64,000 nt of DNA from Cichorium intybus (Eukaryota > Streptophyta > Magnoliopsida > Asterales > Asteraceae), in assembly GCA_023525715.1 (NCBI GenBank), contig CM042010.1, forward strand, positions 81,655,894 through 81,719,893, in the 5' to 3' direction. Position numbers and translations under genes: made by a program. Every line of letters starts with the position of its first letter. Position 1 is the first letter of the stretch. Below are positions 10,146 to 21,335 of this stretch, piece by piece. The notes beneath the pieces were generated by a model. That model had not been told where the DNA came from. It saw only the letters and a program-made list of their open reading frames with translations, and ran no database searches.

Positions 10146-11260
10146 CTTCCCCAATTCTGAAATTGATTTCTAATTTTTGCAAGATTGTTTGATTTTTCGT
10201 TTGTGTTTCGAAATTTTTCATACAAAGAGATGGTGATATTCACAGCATTGAAATTTAGAAGGATTTCTCTTTTAAATTGAGCATCAGAAATTTTGTTTGA
10301 AAGCTTGGATTGACTTAAAAGATACATTTGAGAAATTTATTCCATTTCATCAGTTGCGGTGTTTGGATACTATTCTCTGATGACAAGCCTTTAAGCTTCG
10401 TACACCACCCCAACATTATCATTTAAGATAGATTACTTGAAATGTTCATATTCTCTACATGGTACTCGACTATGTTATAGGAGTTCCTTGTATTGTCATT
10501 TAAGACAGAAGAATAAGCCTTTGAGTGCTGATTTTTCTTTCTTTTGCACTCCCTTGATTATCTTTTACTTGTTTATTGTCTTTGATTCTTTTGACATATT
10601 GAATATTTGTTTTTCTTTTTCAATTTTTCAATTTTGCTTTAAAGTTGATTCTATTCCTTTTAGGAGTTTTATATCTAAAGTGCTACAAATTTCACCATGT
10701 GGAAGCATTTTGATGGTGCTTTTGTGTTTGTTTGTACAATCCATTGTGTTTGAAATGTTTCATTTAGTTCAATTTTGAAACAAGAGTGAAAAAGTTTTAA
10801 ATTTGCTCATCAGTCAATGTCTTTATCTCTTTTTGAAGAAAACTTCGGAACATGTGAGTTATCCTGAGCAATTGTCAGACTGCTTGATTAGTTTGTTGAT
10901 AAAGCGAGTCAAGTTCAACAGGGAAGTTATAGATAAACACTATGTTAAGGATATCCAAATCAAACAAGTCTTTGTAGTGTAAAATAGCCTTAACCTCACT
11001 CTGAAGTCTGTTCTTTTACCGATGTTTCAGGTCGATTCCCAAATACCTTTTAGTGCAATAAGGTATGATTATCAGAATCCAAAATCAAAGTTTTGTCCTT
11101 TAATTGATTGAATCATGAAAGAAGATTAAACTATGTCCTTTGTGCATCAAATTTTTCCAAAACATTTAGTGTTTGCACAAGAACCTTTATTTTTCTTGTT
11201 TTTGATTTTTCTTCGAAGTAAACCTTTTTATGATTATCCTTAAGAAGCGAAGTCAAAATA
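10146..11260 (-). other. SireN#1 leader, distal part
   Basis: Collinear with 63470-64000 of SireN#2. Shared stretches are TGGATACT, CTCTGATGACAAGCCTTT, CATTTAAGATAGA, TTACTTGAAATGTTCATATT and GACTATGTTATAGGAG. AT-rich with no conserved frame. Confidence 0.6.
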
Positions 11261-11747
11261 TGTTTTAATGATTTTACCATTTACACAATTTTATTTGACT
11301 AGTGATTCAACTATAGATCAAGTAATAAGCAATCAAACAGTATGATGAACAATCAAGAACAATTAAGGAACATGATGAATTGGATAACTTGTGTCGAATG
11401 CTTTGATAGATTGATTTAGGGTTTTACAATAGGACGATTACAATCTCGCACTTGACACGGTATGGTATCACTGATATTTATACTAGATCAGTGATACGCA
11501 TAGTACAAAATGTTACAGAGAATATTCTATTAGATGTACTATCCAATAGAATGCTAGATACATGCAACATGTAGTCTGCCACCACGCGTGAATCAGAATG
11601 TTTGACAGCTGTGAAGTCTTCGGATCCTCTAGGTGATACCCTTTGGAGTCTTCAGACTTCGGGGTCTTCTCATTGTTTATTACTTCGGGGTTTTACATCA
11701 AGAGGTCTTCGGATAGAACTTCGGATACAAATATCCAAATATAATCA
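11261..11747 (-). repeat. Probable 5' LTR of SireN#1
   Basis: It aligns in patches with the complete SireN#2 LTR at 50278-50798: ACACGGTATGGTATCACTGA, AGAGAATAT, CCAATAG, CTTCGGGGTTTT. The left boundary is estimated from the LTR length and the right end is obscured by the small copia. No canonical primer site was found beside it. Confidence 0.55.
11465..11497 (-). promoter_or_regulatory. TATA box inside an 11-bp inverted repeat, SireN#1 LTR
   Basis: GTATCACTGAT, an 11-nt loop carrying the TATA on the minus strand (AGTATAAAT), then ATCAGTGATAC. The arms are perfect and identical to those at 50501-50533, although the loop bases differ. Confidence 0.65.
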
Positions 11748-12033
11748 TAGAACTTCGGATTTGACGTGTGCAGAATAATAAGAACATGAAGATCGAAAGA
11801 AATATCCAAAGTGCCGAATGATTAATATTCAAATATAATCAAACATGTGAGAGTGTACAAGGTTATTGCATAAAGCATCTACACCTCACATTGTGAGCTC
11901 TAACCTACAAATGAGTAAAACTATACTATATATAGGCAGGCTACAAATTAGGGCAAGGCCCAATAACAAGGTTTTATTATCGGCCGACCAAGCTTGTCAT
12001 GCATCACTCCATGAGGGCTTTTGTGCCCCAACA
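11748..12033 (-). repeat. 3' LTR of small copia-like element
   Basis: Nearly the same as 14479-14764 from CGGATTTGACGTGTG onward. It ends CCCCAACA, and its first bases (TAGAACT) replace TGTAAAG. Confidence 0.75.
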
Positions 12034-12263
12034 ATCTCCCCCTCAAACGGCGGAATGGATAATGTGTGGCAAGATGGCAAATGGGCAGTAGCGGAACCAA
12101 AGATGATGACCACACGGGATGTAGAGGCGAATCCGATCACCTCATATACGTGAAAACTCCCCCTCAACGTGTCACCGGTCTTCATACAATGTGATCGTGA
12201 AATAACCCGCTAGATATGAGAATGCGCTCAATCGGGAAATTTAATAAAAACTCCCCCTCGACT
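12034..12263 (-). promoter_or_regulatory. Three polypurine-tract-like motifs
   Basis: On the minus strand, runs of GAGGGGGAG occur at about 12036-12047, 12142-12150 and 12252-12262, each preceded by a CAAG/CGTT-like context. The first abuts the LTR and is the probable functional tract. The others are spaced about 105 bp apart. Confidence 0.55.
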
Positions 12264-14464
12264 TGGGCGTATTCGTCAATGCCCAAAAATTCGGCAATTT
12301 CTTTGTAACAATATGAATTATGGAATTCAAAAGTTTTCTTGTGTTCTTGTTCTTCTTTGTTTTTGTTCACCATTCACCAAAAAAAATTGTTTGCTGTGGG
12401 GATTTGACTTTGTTTAGAGTGAGGGTCCGAAATTTTACAAATGGGTTCGGTTTTGATTAATTTTTTTTTGGTTCGGATGGGTTAAAAGTGTGGGTTTGGT
12501 TTGACTTAAATGTGGGTTTGGTTTTGTTTTAAGTTAGGCTAAAAGGGGTCTGATCCAAGTTAAAGGTTGGGCTGGAAGGATCCGATTAGGTCTGTGATGG
12601 GTCATGGGTCTGAATGAAATGTGGTGTCGTATTAATCACTGTGTTCCCATCGTCTTCATCTATCGCCTTCCCTTCTGTTTGTTCCAAATCCTTCCATCTT
12701 CTCCGAAGGCCTTCAGAATCAAGGTCATATTTTCCAATGGCAAATCCGAAGGCAACAACTCCACCCGTCGGAATCGTCTTCAACGGAATCAGACGCATCG
12801 ATATCACCATCGTATCCGATTTGTTGACTGTAAGGTCAACATCCCTTCGTGTATGACGTCCATTTCATTGATTTCTTACTTCACTGGCAAAGACAACAAT
12901 CCTTCGTAGTCATCTTCTCCACCTGATTATCGCTTCATCTGTTTCGATTCACAGTACAGCACCCCTTCGCCTCCGATTTCTCCACTGATTTTCTGGTTAA
13001 CTTCTGAAACCAACGAAGGTGACATGACTGCATCGGCGCGCATCGTCTCAATTTCTTTTCCGATTTGTTCATTGTCTGACTCCATAGCCGATGGAAACAT
13101 ATTCTCTCGACAATTACCATTCTTTCTGATTAACCGCACTGATGGCATCCATTTAAGCCCTTCGACGGTAATCTTCATCTCACCTACGAAGGCAAGTTAC
13201 CCTTCGTATATGTTTTCGCGCATCTGTATATTGAAATCCCAATTCTGCTTCATCTTTTGCGATTGATTTAGTTCGTGATTTAGAGTACAATCAGTTGCAT
13301 ATGTTGACTACGAAGTCAACAAGGCTTCGTTCTCTTCACTTGACCACCCCCTTCGCATCAGCTTTCCTCTCCGATTTGATCTCAAATTCCGATTAGCCTT
13401 CATTTGGATTTGATATTTTTATCTTTCCTTTTCCGTTTACCAGTAAAGCCAGCATTCTTCATGTTCAATGCAAACCGAAGTCACGTTAATTGTCATCATT
13501 TTAGTTAACTAAATGGGGTTAGGTCACAAACACCATTCAGCAAAATTTCTTTTCAATACAGGATCTGAAGATGAATACGTCAAAATAATCACCGTGAAGG
13601 TCAAGAACACTTCCAAAAGTTCATCTCCATAATTAATCCTCAATCCAAATCAGGTGGTTCCAGTCTTCAATTTCAACACATTCGTACAATACTCTTGATT
13701 TTTGATAACAGAATCGTTTTCTTATCATACCTCAAATCAAGGTGTTTGAGTTTCATTTCTATCGATTTGCAGATCTCAGATCTGAAATCAATTCTAACAC
13801 ATGTGGGTTCCAAATCTGATTCGATTCTAAGAATGATATTTGGATTTGAGATATGTATGCGATTTCTATTTCATTGAGTGTTGTCGATTGGAATCATGAA
13901 CGAACGAATGGAAAATAAGTTTCAAATCAGAACGAGAAACAACGATGAGTAGATCTGATGAGTGGAAATATGAATCGGGCAATAGTAGACAGTATTCAAA
14001 CTATAATCGATTCACAAATAACATATGATTGGACACAAATGGTTATGCTCATGAACAAAGACCGTGTATATGAGATTTAAGCAAACAGATGAACCATTCG
14101 AACAGTGAAATATCATATTAGGGATAAATCACAAAGAATAGTTGAAAAATGAATAGAATAATCATTTTGATTTGTAATGTGAACAGTGAATGACGAGTAG
14201 TATCCATGAATATCCAACAAACAAGATGAATGTAAAAGAAAGGATGAGCCAACTCTTTTAACAATAAAATCTTGATGATGAACATTAACATGAACATTAT
14301 GATGAACACCAAGAACAAACAAGATGAACAATATACGAAGAAGATAAATGAATCCAAAAAATTCATGAGAGACTCACCAACAATCCTTGAAACTTGAAAC
14401 AATCTTCAAAAGTTGTCAAATCGAGATCGTTCCCTTGAAATAATCGCTAGATCTTCAAGGTACG
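12264..14464. other. Interior of small copia-like element, no recognised gene
   Basis: Several short open frames exist on both strands (for example 12586-12810 and 12927-13178, minus), but no domain was recognised. The stretch 12600-13400 repeats CCTTCG and CTTCTCC words irregularly. 13500-14464 is AT-rich and non-coding in appearance. Confidence 0.4.
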
Positions 14465-14476
14465 GCTCTGATACCA
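14465..14476 (-). promoter_or_regulatory. Primer binding site of small copia-like element (iMet)
   Basis: TGGTATCAGAGC on the minus strand, two bases from the 5' LTR. Confidence 0.85.
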
Positions 14477-14478
14477 AT

Positions 14479-14764
14479 TGTAAAGTCGGATTTGACGTGT
14501 GCGGAATAATAAGAACATGAAGACCGAAACAAATATCCAAAGTGCCGAATGATTGATATTCAAATATAATCAAACATGTGAGAGTGTACAAGGTTATTGC
14601 ATAAAGCATCTACACCTCACATTGTGAGCTCTAACCTACAAATAGGTAAAACTATACTATATATAGGTAGGCTACAAATTAGGGCAAGGCCCAATAACAA
14701 TGTTTTACTATGGGCCGACCAAGCTTGTCATGCATCACTCCATGAGGGCTTTTATACCCCATCA
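14479..14764 (-). repeat. 5' LTR of small copia-like element
   Basis: 286 bp, begins TGTAAAGTCGG and ends CCCCATCA on the plus strand. It contains ACTATATATAGG as a likely TATA region. Confidence 0.75.
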
Positions 14765-17288
14765 CATGTATCAGCTGTACAACAATTTGTTAGGTAAGGA
14801 AAACGATGTAAAGAGCAATCAATCTCAGATGAGAGGAATTTAGCTTGTCATGCATCCTTGGTGGCTGAACGCAATCTGCAAATGTTGGGCAATTCAGCAC
14901 ATCAGCTTGTACAATATCATCAAGCTGTTCAAAACCTAACTTACCTTTTGCCCACCAACCACCAGAGTCAACAAACATGAGATAAGTCAGATCTCTTATC
15001 AACCGAATCCTGTCCCATCCTACCATCCATTGGCTCCGCAAGATTTCATACCCTTCCCATTATCAAACACCTTAGAATCAAGCTCTGTATCAAGCTCCTG
15101 CTCCCAAACCGTCTTATCAGTCCAATCAAGCTCCCACTTTAGCCCTACCAGCAGCCCCTTCTGAGTCTTGTTATTCGGAATATGATGACGAGGAAGAAGT
15201 TGCTTATCAACAAGAGATTGCTCTCATAAGCAACAAGTTCAAATGGATACCATCTTTCACCAGCCCAAAGAAAAATTTTCGGCAAACTAACCAACGTGCA
15301 GGTTACCCACCCAAAAGTCACAACCACAACCAACAGAGAAACCACTATCAAGCTCAGAATCAGCATCATTCATCCGCCGAGGAACAACGCACTGAGAAAC
15401 CCAAAACTGCTCCAGCACCGGCTGCAAGTAACAATCATGTATGTGCACCTGAAAAAATTGACACAGATGTGATAAATGTCATAACTGTGGTAGATTATGG
15501 CACTACGCAGCTGACTATTGAGCTCCTCAGAACTACCACAAGGAAAAGGATGAAGAAAAGGTTAAAGCGTTTATAGCAACGTCAAGAAACGTAGAAGTCT
15601 GGTCATCAGGTGACGAATATGAGGAAACGTACGAGAACAAAAGAAAGTGAGGAAAGGCTGTAGCAGAGTGCATGATCGTCCAAGAATCTTCCAAAATTCC
15701 AATCCCTGCTCTAGGGAAGGTCAAGCAGGTTAATGACTCGGAATGCGCTACTTCCACTCCGAAAAACTAAACGTTTATGGTGAACCATAAGTCAGGAAAC
15801 GGAGTAAGCATCATTGAACAGGTACGTGATACGCTTCACTCTAATAACATTTATTCTGTTAATTTAGAATCTACCTTGGAAAGGATTGCTAATACTTGTG
15901 AAGATGCACTAGAGGCGTACCGAAGAGTTTTGGACGAAAGGGACGATGGTTTTGATCAGCTGTACCATGCAACTAAAGTTTTTAAATCTCCCGCTAACAC
16001 AAACTCTTCAGAATACACCTTCAATTGGGGCTGGGCTCGGACTGCTAAAAATAAAAACTAGCCTGTGTATTCTAAACAAAGTCTATTTTTTAAATATTCC
16101 TCAAACACAAACGATGATAAAACCGAACTTGACTTGACCCAAACGTTAACTGAAAGTCCACTGATTTATTCTGAGATCGCAACTTCGGTATCATCAGAAG
16201 GAGCAAAAAACCCATTTTCATATTTTTCGGAAATTCCAAGTCAGATTGTTGACACTGCTGAAAGTAGTAAATTGTCAACATCATCGGTCCTATTTGTGCC
16301 AAGACATTTGACCTCGGTCCTCAATGATGCTCCTTCAACTTCTCATCAACATTATTTCTTCGCTAACTTACAAGGCAACTACCTTGCTGAAGAATTTAAC
16401 CCATGTCAAGTCAACGTGGAGGAAAATTCAAAGGAGGAAGATTTTGATGAAGAAATCGAAATGGAAAAATGTCCGAACAAAAAAATTATCATCAGAACTG
16501 ACTTCAACCAGATCACAATTAAAAGTCCTATTGTTGACAATGTATCAAATATGACTACTGAATCATTTGGTTCAGGCACCAAGACGTACGTTGATGCTTT
16601 GCAGCTAAATCTTCCAAAATCTTTGAACTCAGACAAAAGGATCTCTCTCGAAAAACATAAAACAAGTCAGGAAGAGTCGAATTCTTTAACTGATTCGTTA
16701 TCCGATTCTTCCTCACCCAGAGAGAATTTTAAGATGGGAAAAGGACTAAATTTAACTAAAAACGGGGTAAAACCAAATCTCAATCGGAAAGACATTCGAT
16801 CTCCCAGACCCCATGCGAGGGTGGAAAAGAAAAATTATATTTATCAAAGTAAATCAAACTTCACTTCATCAACCATCACCAAGCCCGTAACTCAGAAACA
16901 AACTCGGAAACAAACTCGGAAACCAGTAACCTCGGTACCAAACAAGTACATACACAAGGGGTTGCTTCCTTCGCCAAGCACTAATTTTATTCATTATTGT
17001 CAAACTACAAATTGCTTAGATTATTGTTCCGAGTTTCCTAAAATTGTCCATGTAGCAAGAGCAGCAAAGTCTGCTGTCCCAACCATAGGAAAACATGATA
17101 CTGAGTGCAACAAACCAACCTCGTCAAAACATGTCAACTTTTCTGTTAAACCAATGAGAAATACCCAACAGAAAAATACTTTCAAACCCATAAATACTAA
17201 TTTTTAGAAAGGAAAAGTTGTTTCAAATGCTTCCCAACGGCTGACAGCTCCGAAAATACTAAAACGTGAACAAACCAATATTTGCTGT
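14765..17288 (+). pseudogene. gag: Copia gag and gag-pol spacer, 5' piece (truncated start)
   Basis: Plus-strand remains of a Ty1/copia polyprotein. Landmarks in order: a Gag stretch (CHASLVAERNLQML) near 14850; an acidic patch then QQEIALISNKFKW near 15200-15250; a Gln/Asn/His-rich region; a zinc knuckle KCHNCGRLWHYAADY near 15475-15515, with the last Cys replaced by Tyr; and FIATSRNVEVWSSGDEYEE. A helical segment follows (SIIEQVRDTLHSNN...), and then a long open Ser/Thr/Lys-rich spacer (16065-17207) with a QTRKQTRK duplication. Several stops and frameshifts occur. The Gag N-terminus is missing at the 14764 junction. The frame continues at 23826 after the Athila insertion, with CCHCCKN at the join. 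A Sirevirus-like copia is my best guess. Confidence 0.75.
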
Positions 17289-18410
17289 TGACATCGCAGC
17301 GGTCGTCATGCGGTCAAAAATAATAAAAACCTAACACACACTTAGCACAGTGGAAGTCAGGGTCGATCCGCAGGAGTTACGTGGTCAAGTCAGGTGATAG
17401 ATTACCAACTATAGTGTCATGCTATAGTCAGAGGACTTAGTTCCTACACTTTTAACTACTGAACCCGAAAAGCATAAACCAACCAATCTCAAAACAAGCA
17501 TAGACTAAACTAAGCTTCAACTCAAACCTAGTTACTTTCTGAAATCGGAAGTACATCTCTGCTTCAGAAGCAACAAAGGCAAACAAATAAACCAAACAAT
17601 CACAAGGCATGAACTAAACCAATAACTAAAAGTCCAAATGACAGTCACTGGCTAGAGTCCAAACCTAAAAGCTAACCTAATTGGCTACTGAAATCAGCAA
17701 GGGAAAACAGTCCCAACAAGGTCATAAACACATCCAAACATCAAACAAACACACACAATCCAATATCAAGCATCAAAACACCGAAAAACCAAGATTACTT
17801 GTAACCAAATGATTATTATAACCCAAAACAGGTTCCAAACATCCAATACAGTAACAAGAACTGAAAAACAGTAAATGAAATGCTCAAGGTCAGTGGTTGT
17901 CACTCCCACAAACCCTAGCCACTGATACTAACTATTAAACTAAAAAGAAATTAAACATAAAAACCTGAAATACCAAAAGGTAGTTGCTAGAAACGAGTTC
18001 TTGGAGTCAAAGAGCCTCTACGGTCGATTTTTCACCAGGGTTTTGCTTGGGATTTCGGCTAAAAACACCTCTATTTATAGTTGCAAAATTTACGCAACCG
18101 CACCGCGCATATATGGTTTCCGCGGCGCGCTTAGGGTTTTATCCCCGTTTCTTCGGACTTTGAAGTTTGTTCCAACGCCTTGTATCCGCGTCGCGCCTTC
18201 TTGATTCCCGCGGCTCGCATACGTATTTTCCTGATTTTTCCTTCTTCTCCAAACTTCTCCAATTTGTACGCTTTTGGTCCCTGTTTTCATTATTTTCTTC
18301 CAAACAAGTACTGGCACGAAAAGTGAGAATACCACGATATATATGATATAATTTCACTAAGAATAGGGCTCAACAACGACTAAAATATGTAATATCACTA
18401 GGCGTTGTCA
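17289..18410 (-). repeat. 3' LTR of Athila-type element
   Basis: Nearly identical to 22710-23825. On the minus strand it has a TATA box (CTATAAATAGAGGTG, around 18065-18080) with GC-rich palindromic words (CCGCGGCGCGC, CGCGTCGCGCC) just upstream at 18100-18220. Confidence 0.9.
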
Positions 18411-19594
18411 AGCACCCCACACTTGTGCCTTTCTTGTCCCCAAGCAAGAGAGTTTTTCAATAAATTCTAACTAAGACTCAAATAATTTTTGACTGTGTTC
18501 AGTTTCAAAGTTTATTGCTTTATGAGTTGGAGTGAAATAGTTCGTGAAAACATAATCAGAGTGTTCTTTGGAATTCATGGCTTTCTAGAGAACCCTTGAT
18601 TACGAATTTTATGTTCACAATGAAGTGTACTTACTCATTCAGATTCTAAAGGCCATTAAGGAATTGTCCATGACTTTCGATGCTGTCCGTGTAACGAGTT
18701 TTCAGAAATACCATCCCAAACCAGACGGTCTTAGGTGGTAAGGTGCATAAATGCCTCTTCGAGGCCACCCTTTTCGGACCTACCGGCTCGAACAACAAAG
18801 GCCACAGATTGACATTTCCTTCCTAAATTCCAAGCTTAAAACAGTCCAATCGTCTAACTCCTAAAACTCAACTTGTTTGACTAAACTAATAGCATGATAA
18901 CAACTACATAGTATCTCTTGAAAGATACTAGAGCTATAAACAATCACAAACCATTCGTTTCAAACTTACAATTTATTAAAAAAATTGAAAAAGTTGCTAA
19001 AAATTTTGAAAATTGGCCATTTCTGCAAAAATTTCAAAAATTACTCTTTCGACCGTCCACACCCCACACTTAAACCCGTACAACGTCCCCGTTGTACAAA
19101 ATTTATTTAGAACAAGGGAGAAAGAGTTACCCCTTTTGGACGGTAGATTGCTTGGTTGGTACTCGGTATCACAGGTACAAATTCGAACAAAAAGGTTCCT
19201 CGATTCACAATCTGGAGTTGTAGCGCAACAGTAAGCATGCCGGTGGTCAAGACAAGTAGAGGGGGTACGGTTACCCCACACTTGTCTGAGACAACTCCTT
19301 CCCATTTGGTATAACATGCATGACTCAACAAAACATTAAATGCAAACAGATAAATAAAATATACACAAGCAAAAAAGATAAAAGTGTCATAGATTCGGTA
19401 CATATATCCCAAAAAATGAAAAAGAAAAAGAAAATACATCAAGTGCCACCTGGTGGCCTGGAGGGTCCAGCCTCATGGTCGTGGGCTTGAGCTGGGAATG
19501 GTCAGGTCTGCTGGCCCTATGCTGATGCGATCTGTAATAGCACCTCTCCAATCGACTCCAGCTGGTCCTCCATCCTGGCGACCCTGGTCTCCAA
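18411..19594. other. Athila-type 3' non-coding region
   Basis: No gene. It begins with the polypurine tract region (minus strand AAGTGTGGGGTGCT before the LTR). A perfect 7-bp hairpin GTACAAC-GTCCCC-GTTGTAC lies at about 19077-19096. Repeated CCCCACACTT phrases occur at 18415, 19060 and 19271. Confidence 0.5.
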
Positions 19595-20617
19595 TCACCT
19601 CAGCTCAGTCGCCTCCTCCTGCTGTGGTTGTGGTGGCGCTGGGTGCCTCCTGCGCCTCCTGCCAGGCTGAGCGTACGCTGGCAGGGGGTCCTGGACAGCC
19701 TCTGTCGGGGCCCTCACAAAGTGACCAGGTCGCTGCTGCTCGATCAGCCCCATCTTCTCCAGTGCCCGCGCTGTAGTGCGGACTGGAGGTAAGGCAGTCA
19801 AGGATGCCACCACCGGCGCAGTGAGAATCCGGTATGACCGGGCCAGGCGGGTGATGAAATACCCCCGGCCCAAGGGACTGCTGGCGGATGCGCCAGTCGC
19901 ACGGGTGGACAGGGCAACGGCTAGGGGAAAAGGGAGGTGAAGGAACTTGGATGCGTCGACGAGGACCCAGAGATAAGTCATGTCCTCCCCCGACACCTTC
20001 TCGCCCCCCTCCCGCTGCATGATGGAGGTGGAGACGATGCGGTGCATGAGGCAGTGGAGTGGATCACGGAGATGGCTCTCCCTGGAGGTCCCCGCCTTGT
20101 AAAGTACATTGGACAATGGTGTCCAAACCTCCATGTTGGCGGCCCTCTCGGGCTGCCCCTGAATGCACATCGTAAAGAACTGCGTGAAGTGGCGGTGCTG
20201 CAGATCCGCCTCTATGTAAATCCCTATACGCCTCCCGAACTCCCGGAGGCTACACTCCCTGTGTACACCCCCGAGTTTGAAACGTACAAGCCTGGAGCAG
20301 GACTCCTGAGAACCCGGTGCAAAGCGCACAGTAGAAAGGAACTCCAGCAGAAGCTCGGTGTAGACCGTATCATCCTAGGTGGCCATGAGCCTGTCCCAGC
20401 CACGGTAAGTGAATGAGGCATCCTCATGGGTCCAGGTGCGATGCAAGAACGGCTCAATCTCTCCCTAGAGTCCAGCGTCTCGGAGAATGTCTCTGTCGAT
20501 GACGGTCGCCTCGAGAACCCAGCGACCGACAAGGGCGTCCCTCCGTGATATATACTCCACTGAGCTAACGAGCTCAGCAGGGAACTGGAGGAACTGGTGA
20601 TCCAACCTGAATGCCAT
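19595..20617 (-). pseudogene. Plant-transposon-protein-like ORF of Athila-type element
   Basis: The ATG is complementary to 20615-20617 (MAFRLDHQFLQFPAEL). The frame is interrupted by TAG at about 20465 and 20374, then open for 244 codons to 19595. Seen: FKLGG near the start of the open part, then SLREFGRRIGIY, a region with SHLRDPLHCLMHRI, YLWVLVDA, GRGYFITRLARSY, and a C-terminal Arg run with Pro/Gln-rich tail. This order matches the uncharacterised plant transposon protein family often found in Athila elements. The molecular role is unknown. Confidence 0.6.
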
Positions 20618-21335
20618 CTGCACAAAACAAAAAAATTTGCAATTTTAGTCCTTTATCTTCCCCGCCGCACCGCGTCGCGGCCCAAGAACTAGGCGCGTCG
20701 CGCCGAGCGCCTGTTTTCAAAAATCAAACCCAAATCGAGTTTTAACCTGTTTAAACTCAATCCAAATACACCACATGGTAGCCTAGGTGCCGACTAACTC
20801 ATCTAGGGTGTCTATTTGGCACAACAAACACCCTATGAGTCAGCATTGGCGATTTCTAAGTTTTGACATTTTTGGAGAAATCATCCAAATTAACCCCCTA
20901 ATCACTAGTTTTAACACATAAAAGCTAGTTAGAATGACGTACCGTAGTAGTGAGAACGAAAAGAGCAAGAAAAAACGTGAGAAATTTTTGGTGATCAGAG
21001 CTCCGAGTCGTGGTTGTGTGTGAATAGTGACGCGGCTTACCTTAATATCAAAGGAAACCGACCGATCAATTCCCGCGTCGCTCAAATGCACAACCCGCGT
21101 CGCGCGTGTCACCAAATCCCGCGTCGTGCATTCTTTATTCCCGCGGCGCGGTCATTAAAATTTCCAAATTCTTCACACGACCCCACACTTGCCTTAGACC
21201 ACTAGTACCTGCAATTAATGATGATATTTTTCCTAATTATTTCTAAGAAATACAAACCTTATTCTATGACACGATGGGTTGCCTCCCACCAAGCGCTAAG
21301 TTTAACGTCTTCAGCCAGACGTGGTACTTCTGCAG
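20618..21335. other. Spacer between Athila-type ORFs
   Basis: No conserved frame. GC-rich palindromic words (CGCGTCGCGG, GCGCGTCGCGCC, CCGCGGCGCGG) cluster at 20660-20715 and 21060-21160, like those in the LTR. Confidence 0.5.

Larger units (their letters stand above)
1..11747 (-). mobile_element. SireN#1: non-autonomous copia-type LTR element (partial, left end outside window)
   Basis: Read on the minus strand, this element has a probable 5' LTR at about 11.26-11.75 kb, a long AT-rich leader (11260-10146 and 847-173) and the first codons of a single ORF (172-1). The same order recurs at 62690-64000 in SireN#2, whose complete 3' LTR lies at 50278-50798. The leader is interrupted by a Mutator-like element at 857-10136, and SireN#2 gives the uninterrupted version. 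No pol domain lies between the LTR and the ORF, so the family depends on another element for its enzymes. The copia assignment is inferred from the LTR ends and polypurine tract of SireN#2. The join to the small copia at 11748 is not resolved, and no target duplication was found there. Confidence 0.6.
11748..14764 (-). mobile_element. Small non-autonomous copia-like element
   Basis: Direct repeats of 286 bp (11748-12033 and 14479-14764) flank 2.4 kb. An initiator-Met primer site reads on the minus strand beside the right copy, and a purine tract lies beside the left copy, so the element runs on the minus strand. No gag or pol was recognised. The first seven bases of the left LTR disagree with the right one, and no target duplication was found (AATCA against CATGT). 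A recombined or partly converted end is likely. Confidence 0.7.

Noticed and set aside
11866..12153. Open frame beginning MHKASTPHIVSSN, repeated at 14597
   Set aside because: It lies in the LTR of the small copia and recurs only because the LTR is duplicated.
12586..13266. Possible host gene fragment in the small copia interior
   Set aside because: Only short overlapping frames on both strands, no recognisable domain and no continuous reading; left as unassigned sequence.
19453..20416. Plus-strand open frames at 19453-19776 and 19937-20416
   Set aside because: They lie opposite the plant-transposon-protein-like ORF on the minus strand, which has recognisable motif order; the plus-strand frames are shadows due to GC-rich codons.
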